Under the pieces are notes generated by a model. It had not been told where the DNA came from, searched no databases, and was given only the letters and a program-made list of their open reading frames with translations. From assembly GCF_013386165.1 (NCBI RefSeq), contig NZ_JACAOS010000022.1, positions 289,369 to 353,368 of the forward strand: DNA of 64,000 bases, given 5' to 3'. Both the position numbers and the translations under genes were made by a program. Each line of letters opens with the position of its first letter. Within the stretch, counting starts at the first letter, position 1. Shown in pieces: positions 36,916 to 46,058 of the stretch. The stretch is from Pseudomonas gingeri. GTDB taxonomy: Bacteria > Pseudomonadota > Gammaproteobacteria > Pseudomonadales > Pseudomonadaceae.

Positions 36916-39900
36916 ATGAGTGACAGGAAGGTCATAAAGATTACCGGTCATAGTCCGGCGGCGGACTCCCGGTTGGACAAGGTCGAGTTGATTCTGACGG
37001 ATACCTCGCTCAGGTATCATGATCTCTTCACCTGGCTGGACCCACGGGTGACAACGCTTAACCGGCAGTCATTTAAAATCGAAGATCGTGATCGAGCGAA
37101 ACTTCAGGTGTCCCTGGAGGGCAATTTTTTTGTCCGCGAAGTCAAACACGATGAAATAGTATTAAAAGAAAATATAGAACGTCATTTAAAAATCGTTCTG
37201 CAGAACCAGAGCATTACCCTGAATCCCGATCTCTATTATGGGAATCGTTTATATAACGTTCTGGAAATGGACCTGCCAGAGTTGCTGGTTCCGGGAAACA
37301 ACCAGCCTGTTCCGTTGGGCAGCGCGACCAGTCGATCCTATGACTCGACGGCGCTGGTATTCAACGCGCAAAGGCTGGCGGAGCTCGACCGGTATCCCGG
37401 TGATACCCTCATTAATTACGAAATCAGGCTGACCCGGCATGATGGACAGCCGACGAACCCTACCATTGGGTACCTGAGTTTTGCGGAGATAAAAAATACC
37501 CGGTCAAAAGGCTTCGTGCTCCTGGCGGCGGCAACAACTTCAGCCTTTGGTTTGAGTTCCCTGCAGTTTTCCTACCGCATTACGACCCGTGGGGGCGCGC
37601 GGGTAGACGCCTTGGAGGATGAAAAAAAGGATTTTTTGCAGGTCAGGGTCAACGCGTCGAGCCGTCAACTCATTGATATGAAATCGATCAATAAAAGCCA
37701 TGCGCTCGAATCGCTCAATATGAAATTTTTGCTGAATGGCGAAGGCCTGTTCAAGTACTTGAATGTCGATTTCCCCCGGTTCAGGCTCTTTTATGATTCG
37801 GGCAGTGAGGTGTCCTATAACAGTGTTCATCACCTTGATCTTTCGACGGCGGTTAAAAAAACAGAGCATGGACTGCTGATTGATATGGCATCGCTCGCGT
37901 CGGTTGCCTATCGTGATCAAGAGTCTTTTTTGCGTCTCAAGGGCCTGGCATATTTTGAGCAGGCCCCAGAGGAATGGGTCAATTTTTCCTATGAGATGCT
38001 CGGCACGGATTATCAGCCGCTGAGCGAGGAAACCTATGTCGGGCGTTGCCACTTTCGAAAAGTCGTCGAGGCGCTGGCCTCGAGGCGACTGTTCAATCTG
38101 GACACGCGGGGCGATCCCTATTTTTTCGAGATGGATATCAAGGACCCTTTAAAAGAAAATACCTCGGTTTGTTATTATCGGATCCATTTGACTTCACCTC
38201 TTGCCTTGCCGGAAATGGATCAAGTATTTTTCTCCGGAGTCGATTTTTATTTCAATCGCACGCTGACATTTGCGCAGATTGCCCAAGAGGTGGATCTGCC
38301 CTATGACGGATTGGATATCGATCCCGTGGTCCAGGGCTCCAAACTGCCGGCGTTTCTTGAGCAGCATACATTGGCCTATACGGCGATTCCCTTCTCGTTT
38401 GAAAGAATGGCAAAGGATGTGCTCATGAGCGCAGCCTTTCCCGACGCGGTGGCGAAGAATGTCTCTGTCCATGGCTATTCGAAAACGGCAAGCAAGCTGT
38501 TCAGTACGCGCTGGTTGCACAAAACCGGCATCGAAGTTGTGCCTGCCTGGTGGCGGGGCGTGGAAATACTGGTGCTCTGTATCTGGATGAGAAAAGATGC
38601 GCTTTCGGCAACCCCCTCACCTTACTCATACCGTGCAGAAAGGGAGTTTGAGGGCGGAACCTATGACGCCCCGTATTTCCTGAACGTCGAAGGGAAGTTT
38701 AATCCTTATACCTATATTCCCTGCCTGAAAGGCAATCACGCATATGAACTGGACCCGCTCTTCAGCAATATCCTGTATGTGGGGCAGGGACGCAGCAACG
38801 TTCAAGGTCGAGGTTCACCGAACACGATTTACCTGATGTGGGACTCCCACACCACCTTTGATTTCGCCGCGGAGGAAGATCTTCAGAAAGGGCTGGCGCC
38901 TTCTCGTTTGAAACTCATGGGGGTCGAGTTGGAAAACGTTGTGATACAGGTGCCGGGTCCGGAGGACGAGCGCTGGGGCAGTATCGTCCTGGAGTGGGCG
39001 CTGCTGGTCGATCCTGAAAAGGAGCTGGCGTCGATCCAGGATTCGGCGGTCCGGGCCAGCCTGGAGGGCAGTAAGGCGTTACTCAAGGAGGGTTCGCTGA
39101 CGCTGGTCAATTTCCTGAAAGAGCCGTTCGGCGAGTTTCTGGAAATCGAGATAAAGGGGCGTCTGTACACCTTGGAGGTTTCGCAAACCGACGGAAAAGT
39201 TTACTGGCGCAGGCAAGTCGACCTCAGTCGTGAAACGCTGGGTGAGCACACCGTGCTTCGTCAGTGGAGCGGCAAGACAGAGTACGTGTCGCGAAACAGC
39301 ATTCTGGGCAAACCCGATACAGCGCTTTATCCCAGCGAAGACGGCCAGGATATCCTGATTGCCCGTGGCGACGTGGCCTATCTGCATGGCGGCCGACATG
39401 AAACCCAGTTGGTCGGCAACCTGCCTGAGAACTTCTTCTATCTCGACCAGGGCGGCACCGACAATGTGATTGCCAATGGTTACAGGAATACCATTGAAGT
39501 TTCCGGTGTGCTGGGCGGCGACAAGGTTTTGTTCCTGTCGACAAAAAAAGAGGCACTCAACTTCCTTTCGGCAGCCGCAGTCAGTTTCAGAACCGCGCAA
39601 ATAAAAGATAACGACCTGTTCTTCTTTCTGGAAACGGAAAACCAGCTATTGACCCTTTGTTTGAAGGGCATCGTGGCATGGCAACGCGCCGCGCAAAACC
39701 GGCTCAGCCTGCTGCTTCAGGAGGGCATGTTCAGCGCCGATCAATTAATTGATTTTTTGCGACAGTCGCAGTTGAGTCAGCGAGAGGAGGCCTATCGTTT
39801 GCAATCGGCTTTGCCGCAACCGGCTATTCAACAAGGCTTTGTTCAATTGGCCGACAGAGTTGCCGAGGATAAGCACTCGAAGGCGTATCTGAAAGATCAG

Positions 39901-39933
39901 ATCAACCAGTATGACGTGGTCGAAAAGGAATAA
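36916..39933 (+). CDS. Large orphan protein of the toxin-like cassette
   Basis: The 1005-aa product is not recognised. It has no signal peptide and no transmembrane helix. It is rich in alternating hydrophobic/polar strands and aromatic residues, suggesting a long series of beta domains. Near the C-terminus is a motif like a beta-solenoid or haemolysin-type turn (L-D-Q-G-G-T-D-N-V-I, later V-L-G-G-D-K-V), followed by a helical, Gln/Leu-rich tail. The ATG at 36916 is preferred to the GTG directly before it, with AAGGA upstream. It starts 52 bases after the first giant gene and stops 12 bases before the next gene. By position it could be a delivery, binding or cargo partner; this is inference only. 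Confidence 0.75.
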   Translation: MSDRKVIKITGHSPAADSRLDKVELILTDTSLRYHDLFTWLDPRVTTLNRQSFKIEDRDRAKLQVSLEGNFFVREVKHDEIVLKENIERHLKIVLQNQSITLNPDLYYGNRLYNVLEMDLPELLVPGNNQPVPLGSATSRSYDSTALVFNAQRLAELDRYPGDTLINYEIRLTRHDGQPTNPTIGYLSFAEIKNTRSKGFVLLAAATTSAFGLSSLQFSYRITTRGGARVDALEDEKKDFLQVRVNASSRQLIDMKSINKSHALESLNMKFLLNGEGLFKYLNVDFPRFRLFYDSGSEVSYNSVHHLDLSTAVKKTEHGLLIDMASLASVAYRDQESFLRLKGLAYFEQAPEEWVNFSYEMLGTDYQPLSEETYVGRCHFRKVVEALASRRLFNLDTRGDPYFFEMDIKDPLKENTSVCYYRIHLTSPLALPEMDQVFFSGVDFYFNRTLTFAQIAQEVDLPYDGLDIDPVVQGSKLPAFLEQHTLAYTAIPFSFERMAKDVLMSAAFPDAVAKNVSVHGYSKTASKLFSTRWLHKTGIEVVPAWWRGVEILVLCIWMRKDALSATPSPYSYRAEREFEGGTYDAPYFLNVEGKFNPYTYIPCLKGNHAYELDPLFSNILYVGQGRSNVQGRGSPNTIYLMWDSHTTFDFAAEEDLQKGLAPSRLKLMGVELENVVIQVPGPEDERWGSIVLEWALLVDPEKELASIQDSAVRASLEGSKALLKEGSLTLVNFLKEPFGEFLEIEIKGRLYTLEVSQTDGKVYWRRQVDLSRETLGEHTVLRQWSGKTEYVSRNSILGKPDTALYPSEDGQDILIARGDVAYLHGGRHETQLVGNLPENFFYLDQGGTDNVIANGYRNTIEVSGVLGGDKVLFLSTKKEALNFLSAAAVSFRTAQIKDNDLFFFLETENQLLTLCLKGIVAWQRAAQNRLSLLLQEGMFSADQLIDFLRQSQLSQREEAYRLQSALPQPAIQQGFVQLADRVAEDKHSKAYLKDQINQYDVVEKE

Positions 39934-39945
39934 GGAGAGTCCCTG

Positions 39946-41790
39946 ATGTCTGCACAAGTCAAGCGGTTCGAGATGAACGAGGATCGTTATAAGGTGGCGT
40001 GCCCTTTTTATGGAGAAAAGGACTATGCGTTCACCTTCGAATTTACCGCCATTAACGCTGTCTGGAAGGCCAATGATGCCGATTCCGCCAGCCTGGTGGC
40101 CAAGCCGAATATCTGGATGGGCGAAGAAAGGGAAGATCATTATGTGCTTGAGCAACGGCCAGGTGCTGCGGATGAAAGAGCCTTTTCCTATCGGCTGGGT
40201 CGCAGTTTTACCCTGGTCTGCTTGAACGATCAGTTGTACCTGATGCTCAGGGTCTGGGAAGAAAATCAACAGGGGCAGGTTTCAGCGGCGAGTCGGCGCA
40301 GTAAAAGCGCGTTGAAAGTCGCTGCCCGAATGGTCTCGGGAAAAACCGAGGCGCTGATGTTCTCCCATGAAAAGCCCTGTGTGATCAAGCTGGAAACCAA
40401 GGACGGTCTTTCGACCATCAAGGTCTGGAATACCGAGAAGACCGGGGAGGAGCCCTATATCCTGAGTGATTTCGGTGACGGGTTCAGGGATTTTTTCTCG
40501 GGATTCAGTGAATTTCAGTTCAATACCATTCCCGTGTCCATCAAGAATGGCCAGCATTCCTTGCGCCTGGAGCGAGTGGCGGCGTGGGTGGGCAATGCCC
40601 AGCCAGAGGGAAAAGAGATTTTCAGGGATTACCTGGAAGAAAAAAAACAACGATTGAAGAGCTTTGCATACCGGCAATTGCCGCTGGAGTGCTTGTCCGC
40701 CTATTACCCCTTTAAGAAAAACAGATGGGGGCTGCTCGGCAACGATTTGTTTTATTCCGTGGAAAACGCTCATTTCGCTATCGAGACGACTCAGGGACTG
40801 TGTTTCGATGCATTCGAAAATAAAGTCTCTGTTTCCTTGACGCCTTCGGCAGATCGCGGTGCCTGCGCCAGTTTCATGTTGAATCTGTGGGTGCAGGAAC
40901 TGCGCTCATTCGAACTCCAGACCGTCGCCTCGCTGATCGAGCGCTGGAGCTTGTCAGAGTCTGTTTTCTCAAGGCGACAACACGGCTTGCGCCTTAAAAG
41001 GATTGTGCGGGACGTAGAGCGTTTTGATCCGTCCGGGTCTTTTGTACCCAGTGCTGACTATAAAGATCAAACCCTCGTGGACGTCATCAAGACCAGCACG
41101 CTGGCGAGCCAGCTTCCGCTGTTTATCGGGCAACTGAGCGTGTCGAACTTTGAAGTGGCGGGGCAACTGAAGACCACCATGAGCCAGCTTCAGCTCAAGC
41201 TGAACGAAGATAAAAAGGCACTTTACAGCCATCGAGCAGATATCGGTGTGCTCACCTGCAAGGCCTCCGTACCTCAGAACAACGTCGTCTTCACTGTTCA
41301 AATACTGAGGCGAATAAAGGTGGATTCAGCGAGTGGGGAGCTGAGCCATGAGGCAAAGATGCTTTTGCGCGACGATCAGGGTAACGACCGTGGGGCGATA
41401 GAGCTGAAGGACTTCCCCTGTTTCCTGCTGCTTTCCCTGAGCGATGATCGGAGGGCCTTCAACCTGTTCGCCGCCGGCGCGGACAGTGATCTTTGTGCCG
41501 AGTTGGAAGCCTCTTTGACCTATGCGATCGGTCAGGCAGGACCTCAAAAAAATCAAACCATCGATGAAGTCATCCTGACGCTGGGCCTGGGAAAGAAAAG
41601 CGCTAACGGTCCGATGATTTCGATCCGGGACTTGAGTCTTTGGCGTAGCGCGTTGTGGCGACGTGAGGGCTTGCTGACGGTCGGGGACAAGGTCGACAAG
41701 GACTATAACGTGAAGACATTAGCCCACCTGAGCTTTTCCGGTTCGCTCCAGCCTCTGGTCGAACAATATAAAAAATCACTGAAGGTTTAG
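39946..41790 (+). CDS. Second orphan protein of the toxin-like cassette
   Basis: The 614-aa product is not recognised. It has no signal peptide, no membrane helix and no cysteine-rich region. It appears to be mostly beta. The end, I-S-I-R-D-L-S-L-W-R-S-A-L, resembles the last strand of concanavalin/laminin-G-like jelly rolls, where a conserved D-x-x-x-W occurs, so a carbohydrate-binding fold is possible. A strong AAGGAGAG precedes the ATG. Gaps of 12 and 8 bases to its neighbours indicate one operon. Confidence 0.72.
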   Translation: MSAQVKRFEMNEDRYKVACPFYGEKDYAFTFEFTAINAVWKANDADSASLVAKPNIWMGEEREDHYVLEQRPGAADERAFSYRLGRSFTLVCLNDQLYLMLRVWEENQQGQVSAASRRSKSALKVAARMVSGKTEALMFSHEKPCVIKLETKDGLSTIKVWNTEKTGEEPYILSDFGDGFRDFFSGFSEFQFNTIPVSIKNGQHSLRLERVAAWVGNAQPEGKEIFRDYLEEKKQRLKSFAYRQLPLECLSAYYPFKKNRWGLLGNDLFYSVENAHFAIETTQGLCFDAFENKVSVSLTPSADRGACASFMLNLWVQELRSFELQTVASLIERWSLSESVFSRRQHGLRLKRIVRDVERFDPSGSFVPSADYKDQTLVDVIKTSTLASQLPLFIGQLSVSNFEVAGQLKTTMSQLQLKLNEDKKALYSHRADIGVLTCKASVPQNNVVFTVQILRRIKVDSASGELSHEAKMLLRDDQGNDRGAIELKDFPCFLLLSLSDDRRAFNLFAAGADSDLCAELEASLTYAIGQAGPQKNQTIDEVILTLGLGKKSANGPMISIRDLSLWRSALWRREGLLTVGDKVDKDYNVKTLAHLSFSGSLQPLVEQYKKSLKV

Positions 41791-41798
41791 GTGGACGT

Positions 41799-44700
41799 AT
41801 GCAAAAGTTATCGTTCGACTACAGCCTGAATCAATATGAAATATCAGGCCGGGGGCTGGACAAGGAAAGCCTGGCCTATCTTCAGTCCGTCCTGAAAATC
41901 TTGAGGCGCTACGCGGTTGTTTTTCCGGATCTTCATCTGAAAGATACAAAAATAACGGCAATGCTGGCCGGGAGAACCTACACGCTGGGCGATATCTACA
42001 CCCAGGGAATTGGCGAGCAGAGAGTGATCTACCCCTGTTTTCGGCACCAATGGGGCTTCGATTTTACTCGGGATATCCAGTCCTTGCTGCTTTGGAAGGA
42101 CATGAGCGAGGCATTGCGGGCGACGTACTCGGAGCTGGAGCCGGGTTTGTTGAGTGCAAGAGAGGATGCCGCGCGTGCGCGGGTCCATTTGGCATTGCTC
42201 AAGGACTTCATCGCAATGGCCAAGGTCGAGGGTAATAACGCGGTTCAAAAACAGCATGAGTTGAATTTTCTGAGGGGCTTGATTTCTCTCCATTACCTGG
42301 GTATTGCGCAAAAACAAGAGCGGGAGTTTCTGGGGGTCAACCTGCCGGTGACGCCATCCCGGTCAAGTGGTCGTGTAAAACGTGCGGTGGGAGCGTCCCT
42401 CAATCTGCTGATTGGTGAAGATGTTGCCGCTCCCCTGCTGTATTGGGCTCTGATGTCCTATCAAGAGCAATATCCGTTGATATTTATCGAGCATTATTTT
42501 TCCTACAAAAGTAAAGGCGTGCTGCAAAGTCCCGAGGATTTAATCAAGTTCGCTATTTCGTTCAGGCAGACGGTTCGACAGACCCATGGCGATGCATGGC
42601 GGATCAGTGCACTCACGTTCCCCACCATTGTCGATATGCTGGAGCCCAACACGGCCATACCTGCCGATCCAGAGGCTGCACATCGATATATCGCTAATCT
42701 GGACAAGGAGTTTGTACGTTTCAGAAAGGATAACCTGGATCGACTGATTGGCAGTGATCAGGAGTTGGGCGTCTATAGCATCAGCAGCTACCACCGGGCG
42801 CGATCACACGATATCGATACATTGCTGGGCGGCGGCCGGCCCAAGCCGATTGATGTCCTCTCGATTGACTATATCAGCCCAGGGGGAGTTGGCGTTCCGT
42901 TCGACGGCATCATCAATATAGTCGGTCATGCGGATGTCTGGGGTTTGGCGGGCGTCTCCAGCGCTGAGAGAATAGCCGGCTGGATCTATAGTAATTTTAC
43001 CGCGGCGTTTGGAGAGCGCTCGGCCAGATTCAAGGAAATCAAGTATCTCAATTTTTCGGCGTGTAATTTCCCCAAGGCCATGGCCGAGTATGTCGCGGTT
43101 CTTTTTGTCGAGCGCTGCCTGGAGGCCGGGCGCTTTAATGTCGTGGGAGGCGACGGTGTCACCCGGCGCTGGATCCCGAATATCACCGTTATTTGTAGCC
43201 CTCACTCTTCTTTGATGGCTGCCGGAAAAGCGGTCCTGGTACCGTTCCGTGTGCTGGAATCGAAGGATCGGATGCCGCCACTTCCCGGGGTGGTGCTGAA
43301 TATCATGAAGGACATGCCAGCGGACGAGTTTCGTCATTTTATATCGAAGTCGGCTACTTTGGATTTTGCTGATCCCGTGGTCCAGCGCTTCTTGCAGGAA
43401 ACCCATGTGTTTTCCGTGACCGGCCTGGTCAAACCGGCCTTTGAGAGCGGTGTTGTATCAGAGGCCGAGTTTGACCAGGCTAAACAGGAAAAAACCTCTG
43501 ACTATGCTGTTTACGAGCACGATCTTGAAGAGGAAAGGAAGAGGAGAAGGGCAGAGACATTGAGCATGAGTGAAATGACTTCGTCGCTGTTTTTGCCTTC
43601 GACAGAGGCGCAGCACGTTGCCCGCATGGAACACCTGGCTTATGAGAGGGTTTCCATCAGGCCCGGGGGAACTGGGGCGTTTTTACCGGTCAACACCTTT
43701 GAAACCATGCGTCTGTTGCACGGCTATTATGCGGGAATAAAAAACCGCTATCGCTCTCGCAGACCTGACGGGACTATTGATATTGATGCGCAGATCAATA
43801 GTCGACAGTTCAAGCAGGCCCTGGAAGATCTGCGAAAAGAAAATAGAATCAAGTTTTTGATTGATCCGGCAGATCACCGCTATCATTACAAGCGGCAGTT
43901 GATACTGAAAGGCTTTCGCGAGCACTTGGGTATTGTCGACAGGGAGTTTCAGGATTTCCCATTCTATAGTTCGCATGATACGCAGGTGTATGGTGTGCAG
44001 CCTGATAATTACGCGTCGACGTCCTACTATAATCAACAGTTGGCGCAGATTCTGTTTTTCACCACCAAACAGGAGTACAGGGAGATCACCGGGATTGAGG
44101 TGGACAGGATTCACCTGTTCCTTGAGAGTGGTGTGCCAGACTCTATTTTCAGGACGGCTCAACAACCCGTTACCGATTGGTATGGGCGCCGGATATTGCT
44201 TGGCGCGCCCCTCTATCGCAGTCTCTTGGGCAGTGAACAACTCGGTGTATCGACACGGGACCTCAGGGCGGTACTCGAATCAGGCGAGGACAGCAGAATG
44301 CTTCCCGCCATCGAGCAACTGGAAAACAGCCTGCGACAAAAAAAGGCGCTGCTGCGGGACTCGGCGTCCTTGAGAAACCTGCAAGAGACCCAGGAAAACC
44401 TGGGTCGCGCCAAAAACGCCATCGAAAAAAAGCAACTGTCCCCCATCGCCCTGAAGACCACTGCACGGGTGGCCGCCGGCTCCAGTCGATTGCTCGGGGC
44501 ATTCGGGGTTTTCGTGGACTTCCGCACCCAGCCCTTCCATCTCGATTTTTCCTCGGTCAGATCGGGCCTGCTCACCACCAGCGATTCCCTGGCAGTGGTC
44601 AAGGGGGTCTTTGATTTCACCAGCGATATCGGGCCGGCGCTGGCCTTGCGCCTGGCCTCCAGTGCTTCGCGGGCGCTCTGGCAACCGAGGCTGGATCATC

Positions 44701-46049
44701 TGTTCTTCAAGATGAACAAGGTGCTGCTGCCCCTGGATGTGCTGTTCACGGCGGTCAGCCTGTATCGCAACGTCGAAGGTGCGCGGTTGGCGACGAGCGC
44801 CGAAGAGCAGGCTCTGTATATCACCATGACGGTGATCGACGGGGTCTCGTTCGGGGTGAACCTGGCGGGATTTATCCTGATCGGCGTACCGGGGGTGGGC
44901 GTTGCGTTGATCCTGGTGGGCATGGCGTTGGCCGTCGTGAATATTCTCCTGAATGCGATCGTCAGTCTTGCGCAACTGGATAACTATCGCTGGGACGAGA
45001 AAGTCGGTCTGTTTTTCAGCAACCTGTTCGGTGCTTCGGCATTGCAAGGCATCCTGACCCAACAGCAGATGCGCCAGGCGGCGGATCGACTGTTCGACGG
45101 TTATCGCGACCCTGGGCAAGGCCAGGTCACCACGGGCGTACAGGAGGATGGCGTCGATCTGTTCCTGACGCCGATGATCAATGACTCGGACGACCGCGAC
45201 CAGACCAACCCGCTCAAGGGCATCGGTGCACTCAGCCAGGGTTCCCAACCCATGGGGTATACGTTGTCGCCAAGGGGGTTGAGCCCGGACGATTTGCGCT
45301 CCTGGGCGGACGCCAAGGGCAGGGGAACGGCTGAGCACGTCCACAAAGGCTGGTACCTGCGACGTCGGGAGGCTCGTCGAGGGCGCGAGCGCAAGCTGAT
45401 GGTGACGATGCCTGCCACGCCGAACACACGCCTGGAGGTGCTGGATTTTGGTCCGGTCCCGACGATCCTGCTGTTCGGTGCCACCCCTCATCTGCTGTTG
45501 GAGGCCAATCCCTTTGGCTGGGCGGTGGGAGAGTCGCCCCAGGAGCAGGCCCGGAATAAATACCAGGTCAGGTTGCACCCCGGGACGCCCTATACGCTGC
45601 AATTCAAGAAGAGCGTGATGACGTCAAAGGACTTTGACTCGAACTTTGGCAGCCGCACGGAACTGGTCGTTCCACCCGGGGCGCTGCCGCAAGTGAGCCT
45701 GGACCTGTCCGGCCAGGATGCCCGTGAGGCGCTGAGGGAGCTGGACTTGTCCGGTTCTTCCCTGGAGGTCACCAAGTTCAAGGGCAAGAGCACCTTTCGG
45801 CTTGATCTGGTTAACGCCGATGGCCACGGCGCCTGCGCGTTGGAGCAGGTGGTGCGAACCGTTCAGTTGCCCGCCGATATCCGCTTCAAGAGCGGCGAGA
45901 ACTACCCGGTGATGGCGGTGGTGGGTGACCGGTCGCAGATCACATTGAGAAACTCGACGGGATGTTCCCTGTTGTTGCTCAGGAGAGAAGTCAGTCGTTG
46001 CGATATCGAACTTCAGGCTTCTGTCAGCGGTTTTGCGGTGTCTATCTGA
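41799..46049 (+). CDS. TcdA/TcdB-like modular toxin protein B (C80-like protease plus pore region)
   Basis: This 1416-aa paralogue of the gene at 32778 has the same domain order. The N-terminus (F-D-Y-S-L-N-Q-Y-E-I-S-G) aligns with the first giant with moderate identity, and the furin-type site R-V-K-R falls at 192-195. The protease-like region has V-G-H with His377 and L-N-F-S-A-C-N-F with Cys422, spacing 45 residues, the same as His653-Cys698 of TcdB. V-I-C-S-P-H-S follows. After ~810 it is nearly identical to the first giant, including the hydrophobic segment at ~1008-1057. There is no signal peptide. It ends 9 bases before the convergent queG stop, with no visible terminator. Confidence 0.7.
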   Translation: MQKLSFDYSLNQYEISGRGLDKESLAYLQSVLKILRRYAVVFPDLHLKDTKITAMLAGRTYTLGDIYTQGIGEQRVIYPCFRHQWGFDFTRDIQSLLLWKDMSEALRATYSELEPGLLSAREDAARARVHLALLKDFIAMAKVEGNNAVQKQHELNFLRGLISLHYLGIAQKQEREFLGVNLPVTPSRSSGRVKRAVGASLNLLIGEDVAAPLLYWALMSYQEQYPLIFIEHYFSYKSKGVLQSPEDLIKFAISFRQTVRQTHGDAWRISALTFPTIVDMLEPNTAIPADPEAAHRYIANLDKEFVRFRKDNLDRLIGSDQELGVYSISSYHRARSHDIDTLLGGGRPKPIDVLSIDYISPGGVGVPFDGIINIVGHADVWGLAGVSSAERIAGWIYSNFTAAFGERSARFKEIKYLNFSACNFPKAMAEYVAVLFVERCLEAGRFNVVGGDGVTRRWIPNITVICSPHSSLMAAGKAVLVPFRVLESKDRMPPLPGVVLNIMKDMPADEFRHFISKSATLDFADPVVQRFLQETHVFSVTGLVKPAFESGVVSEAEFDQAKQEKTSDYAVYEHDLEEERKRRRAETLSMSEMTSSLFLPSTEAQHVARMEHLAYERVSIRPGGTGAFLPVNTFETMRLLHGYYAGIKNRYRSRRPDGTIDIDAQINSRQFKQALEDLRKENRIKFLIDPADHRYHYKRQLILKGFREHLGIVDREFQDFPFYSSHDTQVYGVQPDNYASTSYYNQQLAQILFFTTKQEYREITGIEVDRIHLFLESGVPDSIFRTAQQPVTDWYGRRILLGAPLYRSLLGSEQLGVSTRDLRAVLESGEDSRMLPAIEQLENSLRQKKALLRDSASLRNLQETQENLGRAKNAIEKKQLSPIALKTTARVAAGSSRLLGAFGVFVDFRTQPFHLDFSSVRSGLLTTSDSLAVVKGVFDFTSDIGPALALRLASSASRALWQPRLDHLFFKMNKVLLPLDVLFTAVSLYRNVEGARLATSAEEQALYITMTVIDGVSFGVNLAGFILIGVPGVGVALILVGMALAVVNILLNAIVSLAQLDNYRWDEKVGLFFSNLFGASALQGILTQQQMRQAADRLFDGYRDPGQGQVTTGVQEDGVDLFLTPMINDSDDRDQTNPLKGIGALSQGSQPMGYTLSPRGLSPDDLRSWADAKGRGTAEHVHKGWYLRRREARRGRERKLMVTMPATPNTRLEVLDFGPVPTILLFGATPHLLLEANPFGWAVGESPQEQARNKYQVRLHPGTPYTLQFKKSVMTSKDFDSNFGSRTELVVPPGALPQVSLDLSGQDAREALRELDLSGSSLEVTKFKGKSTFRLDLVNADGHGACALEQVVRTVQLPADIRFKSGENYPVMAVVGDRSQITLRNSTGCSLLLLRREVSRCDIELQASVSGFAVSI
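44218..46049 (+). repeat. Long direct repeat, copy 2 (shared C-terminal half of the two giant genes)
   Basis: This is the partner of 35020-36863. DNA identity is high and mostly broken at third codon positions, with a few small in-frame length differences near 45100-45240 and 45670-45700. The copies are about 9.2 kb apart in the same orientation and could recombine, removing the two orphan genes between them. Confidence 0.9.
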
Positions 46050-46058
46050 GCCTTGGGG

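Noticed and set aside
36916..39933. RTX (calcium-binding nonapeptide) repeats in the first orphan protein
   Set aside because: Only one or two glycine-aspartate turns are present near the C-terminus, with no tandem G-G-x-G-x-D-x-U-x array.
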